Shown: one piece after another, positions 7,621-14,896 of the stretch
How the letters are laid out: each line of letters opens with the position of its first letter
How positions within the stretch are numbered: the stretch's first letter is position 1
NCBI GenBank assembly: GCA_903828515.1
Contig: CAIKMD010000006.1
Coordinates: forward strand, 248,001 to 312,000
Source: an uncultured Rhodospirillales bacterium
GTDB taxonomy: Bacteria; Pseudomonadota; Alphaproteobacteria; ATCC43930; CGMCC-115725
Reading direction: 5' to 3'
Length of the DNA: 64,000 nucleotides
The notes under the pieces: model-generated
Told to the model about the DNA's origin: nothing
What the model saw: the letters and a program-made list of their open reading frames with translations, nothing else
Database searches by the model: none
Translations under genes and position numbers: made by a program

Positions 7621-8463
7621 ATGCCTGCCGATAAAATGCCTGGGGGAAAGAACGTCCTGGTCCAGATCGAGGACGGGATCGCCTGGGTCACGCTGAACCG
7701 CCCGGAAAAGCGTAATTGCATGAGCCCGGCCCTCAACGACGAAATGGTCGAGGTGCTCGACGCACTCGAAATCGACGATGCCTGCAAATGTCTCGTGCTG
7801 ACCGGGGCGGGCGAGGCGTTCTCGGCCGGCATGGATCTGCGCGAATTCTTCCGCGCCACCGACGGGCTGCCCTACACCAAGCAAATGCGGGTGCGTCGTT
7901 CCTCGGCAACCTGGCAATGGCATCAGCTCGCGCATTATATGAAGCCGACCATCGCGATGGTGAATGGCTGGTGCTTCGGCGGCGCATTCACCCCGCTGAT
8001 CTCGTGCGATCTCGCGATTGCCGCCGAGGAAGCCAATTTCGGCGTTTCCGAAATCAACTGGGGCATCATCCCCGGCGGCCAGGTCACCCGCTCGCTGGTT
8101 CAGGCGATGAGCGTGCGCAACGCGATGTACTACACGCTGACCGGCGAGACCTTCAACGGCAAGCAGGCAGCGGCGATGGGCATCGTCAACGAGGCGGTGC
8201 CGAAGGCGAAGCTGAAAGAGCGCACCACCGAACTGGCCAAGCTCCTGATCACCAAGAACCCGCATGCCCTGCGCGCCTGCAAAGAGGCGATCCGCGCCAC
8301 CATCGGCATGCCGTTCGAAGTGTCGGGCGATTATCTCGGCGCCAAGAGCTCGCAGCTTCGCCTCGTCGACGACGAGAACGGCCGCAACCAGGGCCTGACC
8401 CAGTTCCTTGACGAGAAATCCTATCGTCCGGGTCTCGGCGCGATGCGCCGCGAGAAGAAGTAG
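7621..8463 (+). CDS. p-Hydroxycinnamoyl-CoA hydratase/lyase (feruloyl-CoA hydratase/lyase, FerB/Ech type)
   Basis: This 280-aa crotonase-family enzyme hydrates feruloyl-, caffeoyl- or coumaroyl-CoA and cleaves the product into the aromatic aldehyde plus acetyl-CoA. It tracks the Pseudomonas hydratase/lyase closely: NRPEKRNCMSP, GAGEAFSAGMDLREFF, PTIAMVNGWCFGGAF, CDLAIAAEEANFGVSEINWG and a C-terminal FLDEKSYRPGL. Glu144 in SEINWG matches catalytic Glu143 of the Pseudomonas enzyme, and the Tyr in DYLGAK matches the substrate-hydroxyl-binding Tyr. The RBS is AAGGGGAGTCGCC before ATG. It is the first gene of a two-gene operon with the ADP-forming acyl-CoA synthetase. No vanillin dehydrogenase gene is visible in the window. 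Confidence 0.93.
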   Translation: MPADKMPGGKNVLVQIEDGIAWVTLNRPEKRNCMSPALNDEMVEVLDALEIDDACKCLVLTGAGEAFSAGMDLREFFRATDGLPYTKQMRVRRSSATWQWHQLAHYMKPTIAMVNGWCFGGAFTPLISCDLAIAAEEANFGVSEINWGIIPGGQVTRSLVQAMSVRNAMYYTLTGETFNGKQAAAMGIVNEAVPKAKLKERTTELAKLLITKNPHALRACKEAIRATIGMPFEVSGDYLGAKSSQLRLVDDENGRNQGLTQFLDEKSYRPGLGAMRREKK

Positions 8464-8489
8464 ACGTAAACTGAAGGTTCGTTCTTCTC

Positions 8490-8521
8490 CTCGTCATTCC
8501 CGCTTTTGCGGGGGTGACGAG
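8490..8521. repeat. 32-bp intergenic hairpin repeat (CTCGTCATTCCCGC type)
   Basis: CTCGTCA and TGACGAG flank a GC-rich inner stem (TTCCCGC/GCGGGGG with two G-T pairs) around a TTTT loop. It lies in the 90-bp gap between the hydratase-lyase and the synthetase. The sequence resembles the widespread CGTCATTCCCGC palindromic intergenic elements of Proteobacteria. It could damp read-through or stabilise the upstream transcript. Confidence 0.6.
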
Positions 8522-8553
8522 GCGTTGGATTAGAAAAAGCGGAGCTCCGCGTC

Positions 8554-10653
8554 ATGGCTCGTATCGATATCGCGCGACTGATGCGGCCGCGCTCGGTTGC
8601 CATCGTCGGCATTTCGCCGGAACCGAGTTCGGCGGGGTTCCTGCTGCTGCGCAATCTCGAACATTATAAATATTCGGGCGATATCCAACTCGTCAGCCGC
8701 AATCGCAGCGAGATCGAGGGCCGGCCCTGCGTTGCCACGATCGACGATCTACCCGAGGGCGTCGATGTCGCGCTGCTGCTCATTCCGCGCGTCGCGATCG
8801 AAGAGGCGGTTCGGGCCTGCGCGCGGCGCAAGATCGGCGGCGTGATCATCTTCGCGGCGGGCTTCGGCGAAGCCGGCGGCGAATGGAAGGTGGCGCAGGA
8901 TCGCATCGCGGTCATTGCCGAGGAAGCCGGCATCGCGCTGTGCGGACCCAATTGTCTGGGCATCGTCGATTTCGTCCATCGCGTGCCGCTGACCTTCTCG
9001 GCGCAACTGGGCGATCCGATCGACGTGAAGGCCGGTGTCGTGGTCGTCGCCCAAAGCGGCGGTCTCGCCGGCGTCGTGCGGTCCGGTTTGAAGGCCAAGG
9101 GCATTCCCGTCACCTGCACGGTCTCGACCGGCAACGAAGCGGTGCTGGGCCTCGAGGATTACGTCGCCCATCTGATCGAGGACCCGACCACCCAGGTGGT
9201 CGCGGCCTTCGCCGAACAGATCCGCAAGCCGCAGCGCTTTCTCGAAGTCGCCGCCCGCGCGCGTCAGCTTAAAAAGCCGATCGTCCTGCAACACACGGGG
9301 CGCAGCGCCGCGGCGCGCGAATCCGCGCAATCGCATACCGGCGCGATGGTCGGCGATTTCGCGGTGCTCGAAACCATTCTCGCGCATAGCGCGGTCATTC
9401 ATGTCGAAACGCTCGAAGAGCTGATCGACGTATCGGAACTGATGATGCGGTTCCCCGATGCGCCCACCGCCGGTTGCGCGATGGTGACCGATTCGGGCGC
9501 GGTCAAAGGCATGACGCTCGATTTCTGCGCCACGGTCGGGCTCGATCTGCCGCCGCTGAAGCCCGAACTCGCGGCATTGCTGCAGAAAATCATTCCCGAT
9601 TTCGTCGGCGCCAGCAACCCGCTCGACCTGACGGCACAAGCGATCACCCATCTCGACATGTACGAGAAGACGATGACGCCGCTGCTCCAAGACGACGCCT
9701 ATGGCAGTCTGGTGCTGACCGCCATCGTTTCGTCGGCGAGCGACTACGCGCTGATCAAGGGCCGCGCCTCGCTGAAGCCGATGATCGGGTCGAAGAAGCC
9801 GGTGATCTATGCGATGCTCGGCGACGAGGCCGAGGTGCCGCCGCAACTCATCGTCGAATCGCGCGCCGGCAACGTGCCGTTCTTCCGCTCGCCTGAACGC
9901 GCATTGCGGGCGCTCGCGCGCATCACCCAATACGGCCGCGCCCTGGCGCGCGCCGAACAGCGCGTGGCGCCGCGCCCGATCGCGGCGCCGCCTTTGACCC
10001 AGCGCGGCACGCTCACCGAAACCGACAGCAAAACCTATCTCGCGGCGTTGGGCCTGAAGATTCCCGCCGGACGCCTGGCAAAGACGGCTGCCGACGCGCG
10101 GCAGATCGCCGGCGAGATCGGCTATCCGCTGGCGCTGAAAATCCAATCGCGCGACCTCGCGCATAAGAGCGATGCGGGCGGCGTGCTGCTCGGCATCGCC
10201 GATCAGGCCGGGCTCGATGCGGCGTGGGAAAAACTTCAGGCGCTGGCGAAAAGCCGCAGCCTCGCGCTCGACGGTATCCTGGTCGAACGCATGTCGGCCA
10301 AGGGCGTCGAGACCATCATCGGCGCGCGCCGCGATCCGCAATGGGGGCCGGTGATCGTCGTCGGGCTGGGCGGCATCTGGGCCGAGGCGTTGGGCGATGT
10401 CCGCTTGATGCCGGTGGGATTGAGCGAGGCCGAGATCGTCGACGAAATCGGCAAATTGCGCGGGGCCAAGCTTTTGGGCGGCTTGCGCGGCTCGCTGCCC
10501 TGCGACGTCGCCGCGTTGGCCAAGGTGGTATCGCTGATCGGATCGGTCGTCGCCGCGCGTCCCGAAATCGCCGAGATCGATATCAACCCGCTGACGGTCT
10601 TCGCCGTGGGCGAAGGTGTGCTCGCGCTCGATGCGCTGATCGTGGTCGCCTAG
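8554..10653 (+). CDS. ADP-forming acyl-CoA synthetase, feruloyl-CoA synthetase (FerA) type
   Basis: The 699-aa protein carries the fused alpha and beta parts of nucleoside-diphosphate-forming acyl-CoA synthetases. A CoA-binding domain starts at RPRSVAIVGISPEP. A succinyl-CoA-synthetase-like ligase domain follows with the phospho-His loop SHTGA (His about 261). The C-terminal ATP-grasp domain has HKSDAGGV (His about 537), the second swinging-loop His. Most ferulate activators are AMP-forming, but FerA of Sphingobium SYK-6 is of this ADP-forming class and is likewise encoded downstream of a hydratase-lyase. That context supports activation of ferulate or p-coumarate. An AAGCGGAG precedes the ATG. 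Confidence 0.9.
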   Translation: MARIDIARLMRPRSVAIVGISPEPSSAGFLLLRNLEHYKYSGDIQLVSRNRSEIEGRPCVATIDDLPEGVDVALLLIPRVAIEEAVRACARRKIGGVIIFAAGFGEAGGEWKVAQDRIAVIAEEAGIALCGPNCLGIVDFVHRVPLTFSAQLGDPIDVKAGVVVVAQSGGLAGVVRSGLKAKGIPVTCTVSTGNEAVLGLEDYVAHLIEDPTTQVVAAFAEQIRKPQRFLEVAARARQLKKPIVLQHTGRSAAARESAQSHTGAMVGDFAVLETILAHSAVIHVETLEELIDVSELMMRFPDAPTAGCAMVTDSGAVKGMTLDFCATVGLDLPPLKPELAALLQKIIPDFVGASNPLDLTAQAITHLDMYEKTMTPLLQDDAYGSLVLTAIVSSASDYALIKGRASLKPMIGSKKPVIYAMLGDEAEVPPQLIVESRAGNVPFFRSPERALRALARITQYGRALARAEQRVAPRPIAAPPLTQRGTLTETDSKTYLAALGLKIPAGRLAKTAADARQIAGEIGYPLALKIQSRDLAHKSDAGGVLLGIADQAGLDAAWEKLQALAKSRSLALDGILVERMSAKGVETIIGARRDPQWGPVIVVGLGGIWAEALGDVRLMPVGLSEAEIVDEIGKLRGAKLLGGLRGSLPCDVAALAKVVSLIGSVVAARPEIAEIDINPLTVFAVGEGVLALDALIVVA

Positions 10654-10659
10654 ACGCGG

Positions 10660-10875
10660 CTAGTTGTTCTTGGCGACGACCCAACCCTCGGCCTTGTAGT
10701 TCTCGACGCACATGTCGAATTGCGACCAGGGGTTGACGTCGGCGAGCAGCGAGGCCTGGCACGATCCGGTCTGCTTCGTCACCGGATTCACGAAGGCGAC
10801 GGTGCGCGGAATATTGCCGGCGCATCCGGCGAGGCAAAGGCCAAGGACTACCATCAACAGGCTGACGTTACGCAT
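10660..10875 (-). CDS. Small lipoprotein of unknown function
   Basis: The 71-aa product has a lipoprotein signal peptide with lipobox LAGC (Cys at about 18), leaving a mature peptide of about 54 residues. Two further cysteines (SCQ and MCV) could form a disulfide in the periplasm. The mature part contains RTVAFVNPVTKQTGSCQASLLADVNPWSQFDMC, a pattern seen in small orphan lipoproteins of Alphaproteobacteria, but I cannot name the family. It is convergent with the acyl-CoA synthetase, 6 bases away, and is probably unrelated to it. An AGGAGA sequence precedes the ATG on the minus strand. Confidence 0.72.
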   Translation of the reverse strand: MRNVSLLMVVLGLCLAGCAGNIPRTVAFVNPVTKQTGSCQASLLADVNPWSQFDMCVENYKAEGWVVAKNN

Positions 10876-11173
10876 CGACGAATCTCCTTGGCCGAATCAC
10901 AAATCCCGATTCCGAAATTCTCCGGACGACCCGGAATGTCCATCAACCCGACGAGCGAGACAAGTCCGTTCGAACTGAAATAGTTCGGCCGAGCACTTGC
11001 TCGCCTCTTGATGCGACGCCTGCCCGATCCCACCTCTCCGAAGCCCGAACGCCGTGTGGTCGGTTGTCCTGGCGCTCATTCGCCGCCGACTCTTAAAAAT
11101 ACCAAACAAAGCCAATTCGTTTTATATAAATCAATGGCTTAGCGAAAATTTCAAAGCCATTCCGCTGGTGTTT
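10876..11173. other. Intergenic region, no gene seen, partly AT-rich
   Basis: About 298 bases separate the small lipoprotein from the end of dinB. The left half holds the probable promoter of the lipoprotein. The right half (about 11090-11160) is clearly AT-richer than its surroundings, with TTTTATATAAATC. The short ORFs in this stretch have no RBS or domain, and I do not accept them. Confidence 0.5.
11133..11161 (-). terminator. Candidate terminator hairpin after dinB
   Basis: AATGGCTT and AAGCCATT form a perfect 8-bp stem with a 13-base AT-rich loop, 12 bases past the dinB stop. The downstream flank on the minus strand (GATTTATATAAAA) is AT-rich but lacks a clean U-tract. Confidence 0.4.
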
Positions 11174-12364
11174 CTAATCCGTCTCGAACAGGTCGGGCGG
11201 GTCGGCCCGCTTGCCGGGCATCAGATCGTGCGCGGTTATCCCGATCAGGCGGAACGCGGTGCCGTCGAGTTGGCGCAGGAGGGTGGGTGTCACCGCCGCG
11301 AGGATGATCTCCTGCTTCATCGTTGGATCATGCAGCCGGCAGGCATGGGTGCGGGTCAGGCGGTCGTGGCGCCGCAGCTTGAGCGTCAATGATCCGGCGG
11401 CGAGGTCGGCCCGCGCCAGGCGCTCGGCGACGCGGGCGCAGATTTGCTCGACCTCCGGCGCGATCTGCTCGTAGGTTCGGAGGTCGTTGGCGAAAGTGCG
11501 TTCGGCCCCGACCGTGACCGACCGGCCGCGCCCGAAGCCGACGCGGCGCTCGTCCTCGCCATGCGCCTGTTGCAGCAAGCGGCGGCCCCAGCGGCCGAAG
11601 CGATGGGTCAGTTCGTCGGCTTTCGCCTGGCGCAATTCGGCGATGGTGGTGAAGCCGAGCTGTTCGAGTTTCGCCGCGGTGACCGGGCCGACGCCGGGCA
11701 GGGCGCCGACCTTCATCGGCGCCAGCACGGCGAGCGCGTCGCTGGTGCCGATCACGAAGAAGCCGCGCGGCTTGCCCATGTCGCTCGCCATCTTCGCCAG
11801 CATCTTGTTGGGCGCGAGGCCGACCGAGATGGTGACGCCGACGCGTTTCTCGACGAGCAGCGCGAGGCGCGCCAGCGACCGCGCCGGTGGTTCGTCGCTT
11901 TCGCTATCGGAGAGATCGAGATAGGCCTCATCGATCGAGACCGCCTCGACCCGCGTCGCCGTCGCCTGCATCAGCTCGCGGATGCGCCGCGATTCGGTGC
12001 GGTATTTCTCCATGTTGGGCCGGACCACGCTGGCGTCGGGGCAAAGCCGCAGCGCATGCGCCATCGGCATCGCCGAGCGCACGCCGAAACGGCGCGCGAT
12101 GTAGCACGCAGTCAGCACCACGCCGCGCACGCTGCCGCCGACGATCACCGGTTCGTCGGCGAGTTCCGGCCGGTCGCGCTTTTCGACCGAGGCATAGAAC
12201 GCGTCGCAATCGACATGGGCGATGGCGAGCGTCGCCAGCTCGGCATGCGCGACAAGCCGCGCCGAGCCGCAGGCCGGGCATGAGTCGGGCGCCGGCATCG
12301 CGACCGGCGCGATCCGGCCGCAATCGCGACAAAGACAGTTCGGAGTCTGAGCCTTGACCTCCAT
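11174..12364 (-). CDS. dinB: DNA polymerase IV (Y-family) with N-terminal zinc ribbon
   Basis: This 396-aa translesion polymerase extends primers past damaged bases and lacks proofreading. An N-terminal extension of about 45 residues carries CRDCG and CPACG pairs, a four-Cys zinc ribbon typical of an alphaproteobacterial DinB subgroup. The polymerase core then starts with IAHVDCDAFYASVEKRD (first metal Asp), and the catalytic SIDEAYLDLS supplies the other acidic ligands. The helix-hairpin-helix segment VGALPGVGPVTAAKLEQLG and the little-finger domain follow. Core length is normal. No LexA box is apparent to me upstream. The gene is divergent from the small membrane protein at 12426. Confidence 0.95.
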   Translation of the reverse strand: MEVKAQTPNCLCRDCGRIAPVAMPAPDSCPACGSARLVAHAELATLAIAHVDCDAFYASVEKRDRPELADEPVIVGGSVRGVVLTACYIARRFGVRSAMPMAHALRLCPDASVVRPNMEKYRTESRRIRELMQATATRVEAVSIDEAYLDLSDSESDEPPARSLARLALLVEKRVGVTISVGLAPNKMLAKMASDMGKPRGFFVIGTSDALAVLAPMKVGALPGVGPVTAAKLEQLGFTTIAELRQAKADELTHRFGRWGRRLLQQAHGEDERRVGFGRGRSVTVGAERTFANDLRTYEQIAPEVEQICARVAERLARADLAAGSLTLKLRRHDRLTRTHACRLHDPTMKQEIILAAVTPTLLRQLDGTAFRLIGITAHDLMPGKRADPPDLFETD

Positions 12365-12425
12365 GCCGCATCAAACTACCGTTTTTCGCGGCCCAAGGGG
12401 ACGGGCTCACAAGGAAAAATCGCCG

Positions 12426-12638
12426 GTGGATCGCGCGATCCTCATCGTCCAAGCGGTCGAGATCTACGGTGCGATCGGCGCCGTCGTCGCGGCGGCGTTT
12501 CTCGTTCTCGGCATCGACCGCGTCGATCCGGGCGCGCGCGGGTCTTACGCGTTTCGGCCGCTGCTCATTCCCGGCATCGTGATGCTGTGGCCCATCGTGC
12601 TGTGGCGCTGGTTCGCGCTCGAACGTTATCGGTCCTGA
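12426..12638 (+). CDS. Small two-helix membrane protein, first gene of ferric-reductase/Rieske locus
   Basis: I use the GTG at 12426, preceded by AAGGAAAAATCGCCG, rather than the ATG at 12354, which would overlap dinB. The 70-aa product starts VDRAILIVQAVEIYGAIGAVVAAAFLVLGIDRV and ends LLIPGIVMLWPIVLWRWFALERYRS, giving two transmembrane helices joined by a short polar loop with Asp/Arg. I do not recognise a named family. It is 7 bases before the next small ORF and leads a same-strand, nearly gap-free cluster of five genes. It is probably an accessory subunit of the membrane redox protein at 12795. Confidence 0.65.
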   Translation: MDRAILIVQAVEIYGAIGAVVAAAFLVLGIDRVDPGARGSYAFRPLLIPGIVMLWPIVLWRWFALERYRS

Positions 12639-12645
12639 CGAAGCC

Positions 12646-12798
12646 ATGCAGCGTCTGCACCGCCAAGCTCACGCGCGCATCTGGATGGTCCTGGCGTTGC
12701 TGTTGCCGGCGATCATCGTGCTGGCCCTGGTCATTCGCCAGAACGGCCCGACCGAGGCACCGCCGGTACGGCTGAGCGCCCCCCAGGGGAGCCCGTGA
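12646..12798 (+). CDS. 50-aa single-pass membrane protein (below the ORF-track size cut)
   Basis: The frame ATG CAG CGT ... AGC CCG TGA is absent from the supplied track because it is shorter than 60 codons. It encodes MQRLHRQAHARIWMVLALLLP followed by more hydrophobic residues: one transmembrane helix, preceded by a basic N-terminus, and a short Pro-rich tail. Its TGA overlaps the GTG start of the ferric-reductase/Rieske gene (GTGA at 12795-12798), implying translational coupling. Such tiny subunits are common in membrane redox complexes. Function is unknown. Confidence 0.62.
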   Translation: MQRLHRQAHARIWMVLALLLPAIIVLALVIRQNGPTEAPPVRLSAPQGSP

Positions 12799-13850
12799 GC
12801 GCCGCCTACAAGCCGGTCACCTGGAACGTGGTCAAGCTGGCCTATGACGCGGTGCTGGTGATCGCGGTCGGGCTCTACATCTATCTGTTCATTCACGTCG
12901 CGCCCGCTTATGACCGCGTGACGCTCTACGACGACGAGGGCATGACCAAGGTCGCGGCGTTCGGCAGTTGCGCCTTCCTCATGTTCACCTTCATTTTGTG
13001 CATCGGTCCGCTGGCGCGGCTCGATCCGCGCTTCCTGCCGCTGCTTTATAACCGGCGCCATTTCGGCGTGCTCACCGCCGCGATGGCGGCGATGCATGCC
13101 GAATACGTGATCGAATGGTATTTCGATTACGGCCATATGAGCCGCTGGGTCGAATTCCTGATCGGCAATACGAGCTACGGTCAGGTGCTCGGTTTTCCAT
13201 TCGAGCTGTTCGGTTTGTTCGCGCTCATCGTGCTTCTGGTGATGGCGGCGACGAGCCACGATTTCTGGCTGCGCTTTCTGACGCCGCCGGTGTGGAAGGC
13301 GATCCACATGGCGGCCTATATCGCCTATGCCAGCGCGGTCATTCATATCGCGCTCGGTCATCTGCAGTCGGCCTACAACCCCGTCTTTCTCGTCTGCTTC
13401 GTGATCGGCGTCGTATCGGTCTGCGTGCTGCACGCGTTGGCCGCGCGGTTGGACGGGCGTGTCGAGAAAAGTCCGGCGGTGGATGCGGTCGGTGCGCAAT
13501 GGGTCGAGGCCGGGCGCGTCGGCGACATCGCCGAGGGGCACGGGCTGGTGGTGGTTTTGACCGAAGGCGAACGGGTCGCGATCTTCCGCCATGGCGGCAG
13601 GCTCTCGGCGATCTCGAATGTCTGCGCGCATCAGAACGGACCGCTGGGTGAGGGGCTGATCGTCGATGGCTGCGTCACCTGTCCGTGGCACGGCTATCAA
13701 TACCGGCCCGAGGATGGCTGTGCGCCGGCGCCCTACACGGAAAAGCTCAGCACCTATCGGCTGCGTCTGGCGGGTGACCGCATCCTGCTCGACCGCCACG
13801 CCAACCCACCCGGCACCTATGTCGAGCCGGTGACGATCGGAGGCGGATGA
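12795..13850 (+). CDS. Ferric-reductase-like transmembrane protein fused to a Rieske [2Fe-2S] domain
   Basis: The first about 230 residues contain some six to seven transmembrane helices of the ferric reductase/NADPH-oxidase-like type. Histidines sit in helices (MHAEYVIEW, WKAIHMAAYIAYASAVIHIALGH), suitable as haem b ligands. From about residue 240 a Rieske domain follows, with CAHQNGPLGEG and CPWHGYQY giving the Cys-x-His and Cys-x-x-His cluster ligands. This places a membrane b-haem and a 2Fe-2S centre in one chain, implying electron transfer across or along the membrane. The GTG start overlaps the upstream stop and the stop overlaps the next ATG by 4 bases. The partner and substrate are unknown, and no FAD/NAD reductase domain is attached. 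Confidence 0.85.
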   Translation: MSAAYKPVTWNVVKLAYDAVLVIAVGLYIYLFIHVAPAYDRVTLYDDEGMTKVAAFGSCAFLMFTFILCIGPLARLDPRFLPLLYNRRHFGVLTAAMAAMHAEYVIEWYFDYGHMSRWVEFLIGNTSYGQVLGFPFELFGLFALIVLLVMAATSHDFWLRFLTPPVWKAIHMAAYIAYASAVIHIALGHLQSAYNPVFLVCFVIGVVSVCVLHALAARLDGRVEKSPAVDAVGAQWVEAGRVGDIAEGHGLVVVLTEGERVAIFRHGGRLSAISNVCAHQNGPLGEGLIVDGCVTCPWHGYQYRPEDGCAPAPYTEKLSTYRLRLAGDRILLDRHANPPGTYVEPVTIGGG

Positions 13851-14596
13851 TCATGGCCGAGGCACCGTTCTTCATCGGATGGAGCAACAAGCTGCCGCGC
13901 GCGACATTGGGATTCATGGCCATGGTTTCGGTCGCCGTGATCCTGGTGGCGGGGGCGCTGGGTTTCGCGATCGGCGCCACGGCGGTCGATCCCGGCGGCG
14001 GCGATTATACGTTCCCCGAACTCACCATGACCGGCGTGATCGCGGAGCAGCCTTATCCCATTCTGCGTATCGCGGCTGACGCGGGTCATCCGGCATCCCA
14101 TGCGGTCATGCTGTCGTCCGAAGGGACCAACGGTGCCGCGGGCACGATCGCGGGGTTGGCGGGAAAACGCGTCGAGGTTCGCGGTCTCCTCATCAAGCGC
14201 GGCGACCTCGACATGTTCGAGATCGCCGATGGCGGCGTGTCCGAACCTCAATCCGAGGCGGCGCTGCCCCCGGCTTCGGTGCCGCTCGGGCATTGGCGGA
14301 TCACCGGCGAGATTTGCGACGGCAAATGCTACACGGGCGCGATGCGGCCGGGCGCCGGCTTGGCGCACAAGGCCTGCGCCGGCATCTGCTTCATCGGCGG
14401 CGTGCCGGCGGTGTTCGTCAGTACCCGGCCGGTCGAGGGGCAGAACTTCATGTTGATGGTCGACGCCAAGACCGGGAAATTCATCGACGCCTTCCACGAC
14501 CTCGCCGCCCTGCGCATTTCGATCGAGGGCGACCTCGAACGGGTCGACGATCTGCTGGTTTTCCGGGTCGATCCCGCAACCGCAAAGGTGCTGTGA
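13847..14596 (+). CDS. Membrane-anchored protein with conserved Cys/His-rich motif, partner of the Rieske fusion
   Basis: The 249-aa protein has one N-terminal transmembrane helix (about residues 20-45) and a large extracytoplasmic part. A beta-rich segment GLAGKRVEVRGLLIKRGDLDMFEI looks like an OB-type fold. It is followed by a striking cluster, CDGKCYTGAMRPGAGLAHK and then ACAGICFIGG, with four cysteines and a His in 30 residues, suited to binding a metal or cluster. I cannot name the family with certainty. The start overlaps the Rieske-fusion stop by 4 bases and the next gene follows after one base, so it is surely part of the same complex or pathway. Confidence 0.75.
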   Translation: MIMAEAPFFIGWSNKLPRATLGFMAMVSVAVILVAGALGFAIGATAVDPGGGDYTFPELTMTGVIAEQPYPILRIAADAGHPASHAVMLSSEGTNGAAGTIAGLAGKRVEVRGLLIKRGDLDMFEIADGGVSEPQSEAALPPASVPLGHWRITGEICDGKCYTGAMRPGAGLAHKACAGICFIGGVPAVFVSTRPVEGQNFMLMVDAKTGKFIDAFHDLAALRISIEGDLERVDDLLVFRVDPATAKVL

Positions 14597-14597
14597 C

Positions 14598-14825
14598 ATG
14601 GGCACGTGGCGCGATGCGCTCGGCGCGGCGGTGGTTGGCGGGACGCTGGCCTGGGGGTCCTATGCGTTGTGGTATGCGGCCCAGGATTGGACCCGGCACA
14701 CGGCGCTGGCGGATTTCCCCTATCTGGTCGGGCTGGGCGCGGTCGTGGCTTTTCTGGGCTTGGCCGAATGGTTGCTGACGGTGGGCAAAACCTGGCTGGG
14801 GCGGGGTTCCCATGGTTTGTCATAA
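14598..14825 (+). CDS. Small two-helix membrane protein, last gene of the Rieske locus
   Basis: The 75-aa product has two hydrophobic stretches, DALGAAVVGGTLAWGSYALWYAA and YLVGLGAVVAFLGLAEWLLTVG, typical of a small integral membrane subunit. It starts one base after the previous stop, so it is co-translated. No family is recognised. A second, overlapping frame starting at 14606 is GC-rich shadow coding and is discarded. Confidence 0.65.
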   Translation: MGTWRDALGAAVVGGTLAWGSYALWYAAQDWTRHTALADFPYLVGLGAVVAFLGLAEWLLTVGKTWLGRGSHGLS

Positions 14826-14896
14826 GGTCCCGATCCGGCTAGGCTTTCGTCTCGTTCGCCTGTAGAATTCGACCACAACTTTAAGGGAGCGGCGCC

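Noticed and set aside
10897-11115. 72-aa minus-strand ORF between the small lipoprotein and dinB
   Set aside because: No RBS, no signal or domain, and lies in an AT-variable intergenic stretch.
12354-12425. N-terminal extension of the small membrane protein from ATG 12354
   Set aside because: It would overlap the dinB start by 11 bases and lacks a Shine-Dalgarno; GTG 12426 has AAGGA upstream.
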